This document shows, in pieces, positions 18,058 through 26,565 of a stretch of 64,000 nt of DNA. The position numbers and the translations under genes were made by a program. The stretch is from Nitrospirillum amazonense (GTDB taxonomy: Bacteria; Pseudomonadota; Alphaproteobacteria; Azospirillales; Azospirillaceae). The stretch is taken from positions 372,001 through 436,000 of the forward strand of contig NZ_VITN01000003.1 in NCBI RefSeq assembly GCF_007828045.1. The letters are read 5' to 3'. Numbering within the stretch: the first letter of the stretch is position 1; each line of letters begins with the position of its first letter. Below the pieces are notes generated by a model, which was not told the origin of the DNA, searched no databases, and saw only the letters and a list, made by a program, of their open reading frames with translations.

Positions 18058-19593
18058 TCAGATCCCAAGGGCCTTCTCCCGGCGACGCTGGACTGAGGAA
18101 GGGATCTTCATGGCTTCACGATACTTGGCGACCGTCCGCCGTGCAATGTCGATCCCCTCATCCCGAAGGATCTCGACCAGGCGGTCATCCGAAAGGATCT
18201 CGTCGGGCTTTTCCGCGTCGATCAGCACCTTGATGCGGTAACGCACCGCCTCGGCCGAATGCGAGGCCTGGCCGTCCGCTCCGGAAATGGCTGATGTGAA
18301 AAAGTATTTCAGTTCGAACAGGCCGCGGGGCGTGGCCATGAACTTGTTGGTCGTCACGCGGCTGACGGTGGATTCGTGCATGCCGATCGCCTCCGCTATA
18401 TCCCGAAGGATAAGGGGGCGCAGGAACTGCAGCCCGTGCAGGAAAAACGCATCCTGCTGGCGCACGATCTCGGTCGCCACCTTCAGGATGGTGTTGGCGC
18501 GCTGGTGCAGCGACTTCACCAGCCAGCTGGCCGACTGGAACTGCTCGGTCAGGTACTCCTTGTCCTGCTTGTTCCGGGCGGCCCCCTGGATGCGGGCGTA
18601 GTAGCGCTGGTTGACCAGCACGCGGGGCAGGGTGTCGCTGTTCAGTTCCACCAGCCAGCCGCCGCCGGGCTGGGCGCGCATGACGATGTCCGGCACCACG
18701 GTCTGCACCGGCTCATGGTCGAAGGCCAGGGCCGGCTTGGGGTTCAGCGCCTTGATCTCGCCGACCATGTCGGCCAGATCCTCGGCATCCACCTGGCACA
18801 CCTTCAGCAGGGCCGGCACATTGCGCGCGGCCAACAGGGGCAGGTTGTCCAGCAGGGCCTGCATGCAGGGGTCCAGCCGGTCCAGCTCCCGCAGCTGCAG
18901 CGCCAGGCATTCCTTCAGCGACCGGGCGAAAATGCCCACGGGGTCCAGGCGCTGCAATCGTTCCAGAACCGAAACGACCTGCGATTCGGTACAGCCCAGC
19001 TGATCCCCCACCAGGGCGATGTCGCCGGTGAAATAGCCGGCCTCGTCCAGGTAGTCCATCAGGGCGAAGGCCACCATCCGATCCAGGGGATCGGCGATGT
19101 CCATGGTGATCTGTTCGGTCAGGTGGTCGCGCAGCGAGACGCTGCCGGACAGCGTCTGCTCAAACGAGTTCTCGTCATCCTCGAAGCTGCCGCCGCGTCC
19201 CGACCAGTTGCCGAAGGCCTCACCACCCTCGCCCATGCCATCGGCCGCCATGTCGACCGCGCTGGAATTGGTCCAGACGTTCTCGAAGTCCGTGTCCAGC
19301 GGCGCGTCGCTGGATGAGCCCATGTGGTCGGAAGACGTGAGGTCGGCCGTGTCGCGCACGGGCAGGTCGTCGGCGCGCGCGACCACCTCCTCCCGATCCA
19401 CCCCGTCGGGGGCCGGATCGCGGTTACGGTCGCCATCATCGCGTTCCAGGAGCGGGTTCTGCTCCATCTCACGATCGACGTAGTCGGCCAACTCCAGGTT
19501 AGACAGCTGCAACAGCTTGATCGCCTGTTGCAGCTGGGGAGTCATCACCAGCGCCTGGGTCTGCCGAAGATCAAGGCGTTGTTGAAGCGCCAT
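18058..19593 (-). CDS. rpoN: RNA polymerase sigma-54 factor
   Basis: RpoN directs transcription from -24/-12 promoters together with AAA+ activators; in diazotrophs this includes nif genes. The 511-residue protein has region I rich in Gln and Leu (LQQRLDLRQTQALVMTPQLQQAIKLLQLSNLEL), an acidic region II and the core-binding domain. The C-terminal helix-turn-helix is ESTVSRVTTNKFMATPRGLFELKYFF, and the RpoN box is ARRTVAKYREAMKIPSS. The ATG at 19593 is preferred to the GTG immediately before it. A small hairpin (ATGCGCC at 18033-18039, GGCGCAT at 18048-18054) follows its stop codon. Confidence 0.96.
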   Translation of the reverse strand: MALQQRLDLRQTQALVMTPQLQQAIKLLQLSNLELADYVDREMEQNPLLERDDGDRNRDPAPDGVDREEVVARADDLPVRDTADLTSSDHMGSSSDAPLDTDFENVWTNSSAVDMAADGMGEGGEAFGNWSGRGGSFEDDENSFEQTLSGSVSLRDHLTEQITMDIADPLDRMVAFALMDYLDEAGYFTGDIALVGDQLGCTESQVVSVLERLQRLDPVGIFARSLKECLALQLRELDRLDPCMQALLDNLPLLAARNVPALLKVCQVDAEDLADMVGEIKALNPKPALAFDHEPVQTVVPDIVMRAQPGGGWLVELNSDTLPRVLVNQRYYARIQGAARNKQDKEYLTEQFQSASWLVKSLHQRANTILKVATEIVRQQDAFFLHGLQFLRPLILRDIAEAIGMHESTVSRVTTNKFMATPRGLFELKYFFTSAISGADGQASHSAEAVRYRIKVLIDAEKPDEILSDDRLVEILRDEGIDIARRTVAKYREAMKIPSSVQRRREKALGI

Positions 19594-19654
19594 CACCCGC
19601 CCGAATAAGAACAGTGGCCCGAAATGAAATTGCGCAAAACGCGCTTATACTTGA

Positions 19655-20464
19655 TTACAGACTGAACCGTTCGCCAAGGTATACGCGGCGCACGTCCTTG
19701 TGGGCCACGATCTCGGACGGTTCACCCTCCATCAATACCATACCATCGTGAAGAATGTATGCGCGATCAACGATGTCCAGGGTTTCGCGGACGTTGTGGT
19801 CGGTGATCAGCACGCCGATGCCGCGCTCGCGCAGATGGCTGACCAGTTCGCGGATGTCATTGACGGCGATGGGGTCGATGCCGGCGAACGGCTCGTCCAG
19901 CAGGATGAAGTTGGGCTGGGAGGCCAGGGCACGGGCGATTTCCACGCGGCGGCGCTCACCGCCCGACAGGGCCAGGGCCGAGGTGCGGCGCAGATGGCTG
20001 ATGGAGAACTCGGCCAGCAGCTCGTCCAGCGTGGCTTCACGCTTGTCGCGGTCCTGCTCCACCACCTCCAGCACGGCGCGGATGTTGTTCTCCACCGTCA
20101 GGCCGCGGAAGATCGAGGCCTCCTGCGGCAGGTAGCCTATCCCTAAGCGCGCGCGGCGGTACATGGGCAGGTCGGTGACCTCCAGCCCATCCAGGGTGAT
20201 GGTGCCGTAATCGGGCATGATCAGCCCGGTCATGATGTAGAAGCTGGTGGTCTTGCCGGCGCCGTTGGGGCCCAGCAGGCCCACGACCTCGCCCCGGCGG
20301 ACGCTGACGCTGACATCGCGCAGCACGGGGCGGCCCTTGTAGCTCTTGCCCAGCTTGGTGGCCGTCAGGCCGCTGTTAGGGTTGTCGGACACCAGGCGCG
20401 GGCCTCCCGCTTTGGGTTCCCTGGGTGCCGCCGGCACCTTCGCGGGTTCGGACGTCTTGCTCAT
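19655..20464 (-). CDS. lptB: LPS export ABC transporter ATP-binding protein
   Basis: LptB powers extraction of lipopolysaccharide from the inner membrane with LptFG. The 269-residue ATPase has Walker [10 protein letters not shown], signature [15 protein letters not shown], Walker [14 protein letters not shown] and the switch histidine in [11 protein letters not shown]. The N-terminus carries a 25-residue polar extension before the ABC core. Its ATG overlaps the lptA stop as ATGA. The neighbours lptA, lptC and rpoN support LptB over other ABC ATPases. Confidence 0.95.
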   Translation of the reverse strand: MSKTSEPAKVPAAPREPKAGGPRLVSDNPNSGLTATKLGKSYKGRPVLRDVSVSVRRGEVVGLLGPNGAGKTTSFYIMTGLIMPDYGTITLDGLEVTDLPMYRRARLGIGYLPQEASIFRGLTVENNIRAVLEVVEQDRDKREATLDELLAEFSISHLRRTSALALSGGERRRVEIARALASQPNFILLDEPFAGIDPIAVNDIRELVSHLRERGIGVLITDHNVRETLDIVDRAYILHDGMVLMEGEPSEIVAHKDVRRVYLGERFSL

Positions 20465-21477
20465 GGCTGTGCTCCGCCGCCGGGGGGGTTGGCGCCGCCA
20501 GCGGGCGGCGCGGCGGGGGCCGGGGCTGCCGGCTGGTCGGACTTCTTGGGTATCAGCACGCTATGCACGCGCCCACCCTTGACGGTCTCGTCGGGCAGCA
20601 TGCGGCTGACCCCCGTGGCGTTGTTGACCTCGGCCCTGTGGCCGTTCACCTGGTTCTGACCCTGGGTCAGTTTCACATCGCCCGTCAGGATGGCGATGCG
20701 CGTCTTCACGTTATAGGTGCCCTCGCTGCCGCGCGCGACATCTTTGGGGGTGACGATCAGCACGTTGCCCTTGGCATCCATGCGCGTCATCTCCAGCTGC
20801 TTGGCGGCGTTCTCTTCCATGATGCCCACCAGCACGTCGGCGCGGATGCGGTCGCCCTTGTCGTTGATGGCGATGGCGTTGCCGCGCGCGACCAGCAACT
20901 GCTGCTGTTTCCAGTATTCCAGGGTGTCGCGAGCGTAAACCGTGTCGCTGCGCGTGACCAGGTGGAGGTGGTCGCCGGTCAGCACGGTCACGTCCTGGTC
21001 CACGTCGTAGACGCCGTGGTCGCCAAACGCCTGCTGGCTGGGCGATGTCATGACCACCTGGCCGTCGGCGGCCATGCGGTACATCTCGGTCGAGCCGTCA
21101 TTGGCCTTGCGGTAGTAGACCACCAGGGTGTCGCAGTGCAGGGTGTCCTCCCCGCGCGTCACGATGACGTGGCCCCGGGCCACGGCGGCCAACTGGTCGT
21201 TGTGCCACTCCATCGTCTCGTCCGAGGTGATGTCGATGGCGCCCGGGGGGGACGCCGTGACCTCGGCGGGGGTGAAGGGCAGCAGGCCAGGCTCGCCCGG
21301 CGCGGCGGGGTTCTGCGCGGGCGGGGCGGCGGGCTTCCTGGCCTTGGCGGTCTTTGCGGCAGCGTGCTTTTCGGCGGCGGGCTTGGCCTCCGCCGCTTCC
21401 TCCGCGCGGGAGGATGGGGCCAAGGCGACCAGGGCCGTGGCCGCGACCGCCAGGCCGCCCAGCATCAGGGTCCGCAT
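20461..21477 (-). CDS. lptA: LPS transport periplasmic protein LptA
   Basis: LptA bridges the periplasm and carries lipopolysaccharide from LptC to LptD. The 338-residue product has a signal peptide ([25 protein letters not shown]) and an Ala/Lys/Pro-rich linker. An OstA/LptA beta-jellyroll runs from about residue 75 to 290 (repeated strands such as [24 protein letters not shown] and NNATGVSR). It ends in a Pro/Gly-rich tail. The ATG at 21477 is chosen; an in-frame TTG at 21510 overlapping the lptC stop as TTGA would add 11 residues and could be the true coupled start. It is longer than E. coli LptA, as is usual in alphaproteobacteria. Confidence 0.88.
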   Translation of the reverse strand: MRTLMLGGLAVAATALVALAPSSRAEEAAEAKPAAEKHAAAKTAKARKPAAPPAQNPAAPGEPGLLPFTPAEVTASPPGAIDITSDETMEWHNDQLAAVARGHVIVTRGEDTLHCDTLVVYYRKANDGSTEMYRMAADGQVVMTSPSQQAFGDHGVYDVDQDVTVLTGDHLHLVTRSDTVYARDTLEYWKQQQLLVARGNAIAINDKGDRIRADVLVGIMEENAAKQLEMTRMDAKGNVLIVTPKDVARGSEGTYNVKTRIAILTGDVKLTQGQNQVNGHRAEVNNATGVSRMLPDETVKGGRVHSVLIPKKSDQPAAPAPAAPPAGGANPPGGGAQP

Positions 21478-21506
21478 CACCGGGACCGTCTTCGTGAACC
21501 GGGTAC

Positions 21507-22319
21507 TCAAGGTTTCTTGCCTCCGGTCCGCGACGGTGCCGTGGTGGGGGATGTCATGGTGGGGGGTGCAGGGATGGGGCCTGCGGGCGCGGCGCCATCG
21601 GCATGGTGCTCCTTCTCCACCAGGCGCAGGCGCGCCTTGCCGGTGAAGACGATGGTGCTGCCCTTGTCGGTCATGCGGAAGCCGCCGGCGTCGATGTCGC
21701 CGAACGGGCCTTGGCCGGCCACGCGCGCGTTGCCCCAGGCGATGTTCTTGCTGGTGTCCACTTCCGCCTTGTCGGTGGTGAACTCATAGCCGTGGTCGTG
21801 AAACAGCGTGACCCTCCCCTCCAGCGTCAGGTGGCCAGACTGCTTGTCGTACCGCCCGGTGTCCCCATTCAGGGTCACCCACTGCCCATTCTTTAGCGTG
21901 ATCTCCGCCTCGGGCGAAACAAGATCGATCAGGTTGTCCTGATTGCTTTCCTGCATGGCCCGGTCGGCGCGTACTTCCACGGGCCGGTCGGTCTTGTCCG
22001 TTCCCAGGAAATGGGCGTCCAGCATTTCCAGCTGGCCGGTGCCGGGGTCGGCGGGGCGGGGGGTGGTAGTTTCCTTGATCAGGGGCCACAGCGCGATGGC
22101 GGCGATGGTCAGGCCGGCCAGGGTGGGCAACACCACCTTGGCCTGGTTGACGCGGCGGGTGTGCCGGGCGCTGGCGCCCCGCCCCCGTTGCTCCTGGCTG
22201 CGCTGGTCCGGGGCACGGCCGGATGGGGGCGCGGAACCGGCCGGGGGTGCCGGCTGCCGAATCCCGCCCGCGTCGCCGTTGTCGGCGCCGGGGTTTTCTG
22301 AAGGGGGGGGCAGGGTCAT
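21507..22319 (-). CDS. lptC: LPS export system protein LptC
   Basis: The 270-residue protein has a Pro-rich cytoplasmic N-terminus with a basic RRVNQAK stretch and a single membrane anchor (VVLPTLAGLTIAAIALWPLI). The periplasmic LptC domain contains MLDAHFLGTDKTDRPVEVRADRAMQ, DLVSPEAEITLKNGQWVTLNGDTGRYDK and TTDKAEVDTSKNIAWGN. It passes LPS from LptBFG to LptA. The ATG at 22319 is used because sequence before it is not conserved. It is first in the lptC-lptA-lptB run. Confidence 0.9.
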   Translation of the reverse strand: MTLPPPSENPGADNGDAGGIRQPAPPAGSAPPSGRAPDQRSQEQRGRGASARHTRRVNQAKVVLPTLAGLTIAAIALWPLIKETTTPRPADPGTGQLEMLDAHFLGTDKTDRPVEVRADRAMQESNQDNLIDLVSPEAEITLKNGQWVTLNGDTGRYDKQSGHLTLEGRVTLFHDHGYEFTTDKAEVDTSKNIAWGNARVAGQGPFGDIDAGGFRMTDKGSTIVFTGKARLRLVEKEHHADGAAPAGPIPAPPTMTSPTTAPSRTGGKKP

Positions 22320-22547
22320 GGTTCCACGGGGTTTGGCCACCAATTGTGGCGCAGGCATGTCCGGCGGCCACCGCCACCGGTTGAGGCCCAATCTAACTGA
22401 GCCGGGATTCCACGGTCAAATCGTCATGCGCCGTCCCTTTTTCCAGGGGGCCGGCGCGCCACCCACCCATGCGGCGCGCCCGCGCGGGATGGGAAGAAAG
22501 GGAAAGGCGGCCCGCACATCCCCCCAAGGGGCGACTCAACGGGCGCC

Positions 22548-23159
22548 TCAGTGGGCGAAAATATCCGGCTCGTCCCAGCCGCTCAGGTCCAGCAGGGCGC
22601 GGTGCGGCAGGAAGCGGAAGCAGGCCTGCGCCAGCTCGGTGCGGCCTTCGCGGGCCAGCACGGCGTCGAACTTCGCCTTGATGTCATGCAGGTACAGCAC
22701 GTCGGAGGCGGCGTACTTCAGCTGCTCGGCCGTCAGCTCCTCCGCACCCCAGTCGGACGACTGCTGCTGCTTGGACAGCTCCACGCCCAGCAGGTCGCGG
22801 CACAGATCCTTCAGGCCATGGCGATCGGTGTAGGTGCGCACCAGCTTGGACGCGATCTTGGTGCAGTAGACGGGGGCGGTCACGACGCCCAGGTACTGGT
22901 TCAGCACGGCGATATCGAAGCGGGCGAAGTGGAACAGCTTCAGCTGCTCCGGATTGGTCAGCAGGCGCTTCAGGTTGGGGGCGTCGTACTGGCCCTGGCG
23001 CAGCTGCACCAGGTGACAGCGGCCGTCGCCGGACGACAGCTGGATCAGGCACAGGCGGTCGCGGTGCGGGTTCAGCCCCATGGTTTCGGTGTCGATGGCC
23101 ACCACCGGGCCCAGGTCCAGGCCGTCGGGCAAATCGCCGTCATAGAGATCGATGGGCAT
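22548..23159 (-). CDS. RNase D-type 3'-5' exonuclease (DEDDy domain only)
   Basis: This 203-residue protein consists of one DEDD exonuclease domain. Exo I is VVAIDTETMGLNPHRDRLCLIQLSSG, Exo II is KLFHFARFDIAVL, and Exo III is QLKYAASDVLYLHDI. The HRDC domains of full RNase D are absent, as in many alphaproteobacterial short homologues. Expected activity is 3' trimming of tRNA or other RNA. It lies directly before the duplicated tRNA-Leu genes on the same strand, which may be coincidence. The ATG at 23159 is used (a TTG precedes it). Confidence 0.88.
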   Translation of the reverse strand: MPIDLYDGDLPDGLDLGPVVAIDTETMGLNPHRDRLCLIQLSSGDGRCHLVQLRQGQYDAPNLKRLLTNPEQLKLFHFARFDIAVLNQYLGVVTAPVYCTKIASKLVRTYTDRHGLKDLCRDLLGVELSKQQQSSDWGAEELTAEQLKYAASDVLYLHDIKAKFDAVLAREGRTELAQACFRFLPHRALLDLSGWDEPDIFAH

Positions 23160-23246
23160 CAAACCGGTCCTTCATGCTGGAGGGGCTGCCGAGGAAGGCC
23201 CGCCGGCGCCAGGGGCGCCCGCGAAAGCGAACCCCAGAAACGCCGC

Positions 23247-23281
23247 GGGCCGCCGGCGTTCCATCGGAACATCGGCGGCCC
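23247..23281 (-). terminator. Hairpin downstream of tRNA-Leu copy 1
   Basis: GGGCCGCCG pairs with CGGCGGCCC around an inner TTCC/GGAA stem. It lies 25 bases beyond the 3' end of the tRNA on the minus strand. The same hairpin recurs after copy 2. The T-run is weak (GCGTTTCT). Confidence 0.6.
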
Positions 23282-23305
23282 TGCGACCTTAAACCCGCGC
23301 TGAAT

Positions 23306-23392
23306 TGGTGCCCAGGAGAAGACTCGAACTTCCACGACATCTCTGCCACAGGTACCTGAAACCTGCGCGTCTACCAATTCCGCCACCTGGGC
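23306..23392 (-). tRNA. tRNA-Leu(CAG), copy 1
   Basis: On the minus strand the sequence begins GCCCAGGTGGCGGAATTGG and ends CTGGGCACCA, with CCA encoded. The anticodon stem CAGGT/ACCTG encloses loop TTCAGGT, giving anticodon CAG, which reads CUG, a leucine codon used very heavily in the neighbouring genes. A long variable arm (TGGCAGAGATGTCGTG region) marks it as a class II leucine tRNA. It is identical to copy 2. Confidence 0.95.
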
Positions 23393-23428
23393 AGCGCGGG
23401 CCGCCTAAGTACGATTATGGCCGGGGCC

Positions 23429-23434
23429 TGTCAA
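23429..23434 (-). promoter_or_regulatory. Likely -35 element of tRNA-Leu copy 1
   Basis: Read on the minus strand this is TTGACA, 37 bases before the tRNA 5' end. It is retained in both copies of the duplication with the same spacing. The -10 box 17 bases downstream (TACTTA) is atypical, so only the -35 is called. Confidence 0.5.
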
Positions 23435-23620
23435 CACCCTTCTTTTGGCACCTTTGAATTTTCTCGACGGTGGCGCCCAAGCGCGGGGACGATCCTGTGC
23501 GCGACGCCGAACCGCTCGGCCAGGATGAGGGAGGCCAGGATGAGGGAGAGAGGCGGCCCGGCAGGTATTCGACGGGAAGGATGGACGGTCCGATGCGTCA
23601 GCGGACCCCAGAAACGCCGC

Positions 23621-23653
23621 GGGCCGCCGGTTCCATTTGGAACACGGCGGCCC
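23621..23653 (-). terminator. Hairpin downstream of tRNA-Leu copy 2
   Basis: GGGCCGCCG pairs with CGGCGGCCC and an inner GTTCC/GGAAC stem extends it. It is the counterpart of the hairpin after copy 1, with small differences in the inner stem. It lies about 23 bases after the tRNA. Confidence 0.6.
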
Positions 23654-23675
23654 TGCGTTGAACCCGCGCTGTAAT

Positions 23676-23762
23676 TGGTGCCCAGGAGAAGACTCGAACT
23701 TCCACGACATCTCTGCCACAGGTACCTGAAACCTGCGCGTCTACCAATTCCGCCACCTGGGC
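23676..23762 (-). tRNA. tRNA-Leu(CAG), copy 2
   Basis: This copy is identical in sequence to copy 1 at 23306-23392, with anticodon CAG and an encoded CCA. It has the same upstream TTGACA and the same downstream hairpin. The two genes lie 370 bases apart in the same orientation. Confidence 0.95.
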
Positions 23763-23798
23763 AGCGCGGGCCGCCTAAGTACGATTATGGCCAGGGCC

Positions 23799-23804
23799 TG
23801 TCAA
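23799..23804 (-). promoter_or_regulatory. Likely -35 element of tRNA-Leu copy 2
   Basis: Read on the minus strand this is TTGACA at the same distance from the tRNA as in copy 1. Its conservation across the otherwise drifting flanks is the main support. Confidence 0.5.
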
Positions 23805-23819
23805 TACGCTTCTTTTGGC

Positions 23820-24072
23820 TTTTTTCGTTTTTGGTCCAGGGGCACGGGAAGGGGCGTCCGGCGTCCCGCCACGCCCGCGCACACCCGTGCATGGGCGCGT
23901 CCTCCTCCTTGCATTTCAGGCCTTGGCCAAGCGCCTAGCCCTGGCCCGCGGGCTTCGCTATAAGCTTGGGTCTCCGGCCGCCGCCGGCCCCGGTCACCCG
24001 CCCGCATGTGGCGATGGTCGGAACCAACAGGTCCGGCGGGTCATTCGTTTAGTGGGCAGAGGGTCTAAGAGG
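23820..24072. other. Leader region before the NDUFA9-like gene
   Basis: This stretch of about 250 bases has no supportable gene. A TATAAG hexamer at 23959-23964 could be a -10 box for the downstream gene, but no matching -35 is seen. The frame that stays open through it lacks family-like sequence. Confidence 0.4.
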
Positions 24073-25077
24073 ATGGGCACTAGCATTCGTATCGCCACCG
24101 TGTTCGGCGGGGCCGGCTTCATCGGCCGCCATGTCATCCGGCGCCTGGCCAAGACGGGCTGCGTCATCCGCGTGCCCGCCCGCCACCCGGGCGAGGCCGC
24201 CTTCCTCAAGATGAACGGCGCCGTGGGCCAGATCGTCCCCATGGCCGTGGACATCGCCGACGACGCCTCCGTCGCCCGCGCCATCCAGGGCGCCGACGTC
24301 GTCATCAACCTGATGGGCATCCTGGCCGAGAGCGGACGCCAGCGTTTCGACCTGGTGCATGCCGAGGCCGCCGGCCGCATCGCCCGCCTGGCCAAGGGGG
24401 CCGATGTCGCCCGCCTGGTGCATGTCTCCGCCCTGGGCGCCGACGCCAACTCCCGCTCCGCCTACGCCCGCAGCAAGGCGGCGGGGGAGCAGGCGGTCCG
24501 CGCCGTGTTCCCCGAGGCCACCATCCTGCGCCCCAGCGTGATTTTCGGGCCCGAGGACAATTTCTTCAACCGCTTCGCCGGCATGGCCAAGACGCTGCCC
24601 TTCGTCCCGCTGATCGGCGGCGGCGCCACCCGCTTCCAGCCCGTCTATGTCGGTGACGTGGCCGATGCCATCATCAACGCCGTGACCCGCGCCGGCGCCG
24701 AGGGCAAGACCTTCGAGCTGGGCGGCCCCCGCGCCTACAGCTTCCGCGAACTGATCCAGCTGGTCCTGGACCTGACCGGCCGCAAGACCCGCCTGGTGTC
24801 CCTGCCCTGGGGCCTGGCCAGCCTGCAGGCCGCCTTTCTGGAGATGGTGCCCGGCAAGCCGCTGACCCGCGACCAGGTGACCCTGCTGAAGAGCGACAAC
24901 GTCCTGTCCGGCACGCTGCCGGGCCTGGCCGACCTGGGCATCGCGCCCACTGCCGCCGAGGTGATCCTGCCGACCTACCTGGATCGCTTCCAGTTGGCCG
25001 GCCGTTACGACAGCCATCGCCAGGGTCCGTCCCTGCCGGTGCTGACCAAGATCGACGCCCACGGCACGCATTATTGA
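24073..25077 (+). CDS. NAD(P)-binding epimerase of the complex I NDUFA9 type
   Basis: This is a 334-residue atypical short-chain dehydrogenase. The Rossmann motif ATVFGGAGFIGRHVIRRLAKTGCVIRVPAR opens the protein, followed by ADVVINLMGIL and LVHVSALGAD. The usual active Tyr is in AYARSKAAGEQAV, and ILRPSVIFGPEDNFFNRFA and RFQPVYVGDVADAI follow. This profile fits the NDUFA9/39-kDa accessory-subunit family that is associated with respiratory complex I in alphaproteobacteria. The ATG at 24073 has AGAGGG about 9 bases upstream. It is a single gene, convergent with uppP across repeat R4 and a shared terminator. Confidence 0.85.
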   Translation: MGTSIRIATVFGGAGFIGRHVIRRLAKTGCVIRVPARHPGEAAFLKMNGAVGQIVPMAVDIADDASVARAIQGADVVINLMGILAESGRQRFDLVHAEAAGRIARLAKGADVARLVHVSALGADANSRSAYARSKAAGEQAVRAVFPEATILRPSVIFGPEDNFFNRFAGMAKTLPFVPLIGGGATRFQPVYVGDVADAIINAVTRAGAEGKTFELGGPRAYSFRELIQLVLDLTGRKTRLVSLPWGLASLQAAFLEMVPGKPLTRDQVTLLKSDNVLSGTLPGLADLGIAPTAAEVILPTYLDRFQLAGRYDSHRQGPSLPVLTKIDAHGTHY

Positions 25078-25082
25078 TTAAG

Positions 25083-25209
25083 TGTCCCTCAGGCGCCGGG
25101 CGCCGCCATCCGGCGGCTTGGCTTCCTCGGTTTCCAGTCCAGTTCGCTCCCCGTAAACCTGCGGCGGATGCGGTCGCATCCTACAGCGGCATGGGGTTCA
25201 TGCCGCTGG
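25083..25209 (+). repeat. Hairpin-array intergenic element, copy R4 (best preserved)
   Basis: Stem I is GCCGCC/GGCGGC with loop ATCC (25102-25117). Stem II pairs GGTTT (25129-25133) with AAACC (25155-25159) across the core with CGCTCCCC. Stem III is GGATGC/GCATCC with loop GGTC (25166-25181). Stem IV pairs CAGCGGCATG (25184-25193) with CATGCCGCTG (25199-25208). The element starts 6 bases after a stop codon and precedes a terminator. Confidence 0.85.
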
Positions 25210-25231
25210 TATGAGCTTCAGAAAATAAGAT

Positions 25232-25267
25232 AAAGGGCGCCTTCCCGGGTGGGGAGGCGCCCTTTTC
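25232..25267. terminator. Terminator between the NDUFA9-like gene and uppP
   Basis: AAAGGGCGCCT (25232-25242) pairs with AGGCGCCCTTT (25255-25265). The A-flank and T-flank allow function in both directions. It serves the converging plus-strand epimerase and minus-strand uppP. Confidence 0.85.
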
Positions 25268-25294
25268 GCTGACGATTCGGAGCGTTGAGCTCCT

Positions 25295-26110
25295 TTAAAT
25301 ATAAATCATGCCTAACACGACGGCGCCCAGGGCCCAGCAGTAGAAGGCGAAGGGGCGCATGGCGTCGATCTCGTTGCGCTTGAACCAGCGCATCAGCGCC
25401 CAGACGGCGACCAGGGCGCAGACGCCGGACACGACGCCCCCGACCAGCGCGCTCTGGATCACGTCGCCCTCGGCCTGGCGCAGCATCTTGGGCACCACCA
25501 GCAGGCTGGCGCCGGCGATGATGGGGGTGGCCAGCAGCATGGAGAAGCGCGCCGCCTCCTCATGTTTCAGGCCGGCCCAGAAGCCCGCCACCATGCTGGC
25601 GCCGGAGCGGGAGAAGCCCGGGATCAGGGCCAGCGACTGGGCCAGGCCGATCATCAGGGCCTGGACGAAGCTGAGGTCGGCCAGCGTGCGCTCGCCCCGG
25701 CCGCGCAGCCGCTCACCAAAAAACAGCAGGAAGCCGTTCACGATCAGGAAGATGGCGGCGTTGAACGGGTCGCTGAAGGCGGCGCGCAGCACCTTCTCAA
25801 AGGCCAGTCCCAGGATGGCGGCGGGGATGGTGCCCACCACCAGCAGGGCCAGCACGCGGCGGTCCGGGCCCCCCTTGATCACGCCCGCCAGCAGGTTGAC
25901 CCAGTCGCGCCAGAAGAACACCAGCAGGGCCGCCGCCGTGCCCAGGTGCAGCATCACCAGATAGGGCAGGAAGTGTTCCTTGAGGAAGGCCTGGTCCAGA
26001 CCCCAGCCCAGCAGGAAGGGCGTCAGCACCCCGTGGGCGACGCTGCTGATGGGGAAAAGCTCGGTGATGCCCTGGATGATCGCGAAGATCAGGGTCTGCA
26101 AAAAAGACAT
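25295..26110 (-). CDS. uppP: Undecaprenyl-diphosphatase
   Basis: UppP (BacA) removes a phosphate from undecaprenyl diphosphate to recycle the cell-wall lipid carrier, and overproduction gives bacitracin resistance. The 271-residue integral membrane protein has the first active-site motif QGITELFPISSVAH, fitting (E/Q)-x3-E and P-x-S-S-x2-H. The second is LIPGFSRSGASM, fitting PG-x-S-R-S. Around eight hydrophobic segments are visible. The variant VAH in place of the more common SGH is within family limits. It stands alone between a terminator and the gltD leader. Confidence 0.93.
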   Translation of the reverse strand: MSFLQTLIFAIIQGITELFPISSVAHGVLTPFLLGWGLDQAFLKEHFLPYLVMLHLGTAAALLVFFWRDWVNLLAGVIKGGPDRRVLALLVVGTIPAAILGLAFEKVLRAAFSDPFNAAIFLIVNGFLLFFGERLRGRGERTLADLSFVQALMIGLAQSLALIPGFSRSGASMVAGFWAGLKHEEAARFSMLLATPIIAGASLLVVPKMLRQAEGDVIQSALVGGVVSGVCALVAVWALMRWFKRNEIDAMRPFAFYCWALGAVVLGMIYI

Positions 26111-26565
26111 GGCGCCTCAACGTCTAGGGGCGATTGGGCGGCCGGACGGGACCCGGCCGCTGGATGGCAGCCTGCTTATAGCAGCGGTCGTGCCGGGCGG
26201 CGACAGCCGCTTGGGGAAGCGGAGGCCATCGTATGACCGGGATTGCCCTTACATGTTTCAATGTGAATCAATTGACTACATGAATATGGTAAACAGATGA
26301 GTACTATATACTGCGAATGCGAATGGAGCAGTCACCGCTTTTCCACACCTGAGTCATACGCCCGATGCACAATAAGACAACCAACCTGACCTAACGTGAA
26401 AAAAGTGCTGGAGCGATGGGGCGTAACGACTTATATGAACTCGGCGCACCCGCTTGTGCGCAAGCCCATGACCCGGCGGCCTTCCGCTGCGGCGCGGGCG
26501 AGACGGGGAACATCTCCGCCGGCCACCGCACGGGCCGTCGGGGCAGAGCACGAAGGATAAAGGCC
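26111..26565. other. uppP/gltD divergent gap with an AT-rich patch
   Basis: These 455 bases hold no firmly supportable gene. Bases 26240-26410 are clearly richer in A+T than anything near and probably hold the gltDB promoter; TTGACT at 26274-26279 is the best -35 candidate but lacks a good -10. A 30-codon ATG frame from 26297 (MSTIYCECEW...) exists without a ribosome-binding site and is not called. The uppP promoter must lie near 26130-26180. Confidence 0.45.

Larger units (their letters stand above)
23231..23819. repeat. Direct duplication carrying the tRNA-Leu gene, its promoter and hairpin
   Basis: Segment 23231-23449 is repeated at 23605-23819 with scattered differences outside the tRNA. 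Both begin with ACCCCAGAAACGCCGCGGG and end near CTTCTTTTGGC. About 155 bases of unrelated sequence separate the copies. The tRNA bodies are identical while flanks have drifted, suggesting selection or gene conversion on the tRNA part. Confidence 0.85.

Noticed and set aside
23306-23762. CRISPR-like repeat pair
   Set aside because: The repeated unit is a tRNA-Leu gene with flanks, present only twice, with no spacers or cas genes.
26297-26389. A 30-codon possible leader peptide before gltD
   Set aside because: There is no ribosome-binding site, no run of regulatory codons and no adjacent attenuator hairpin.
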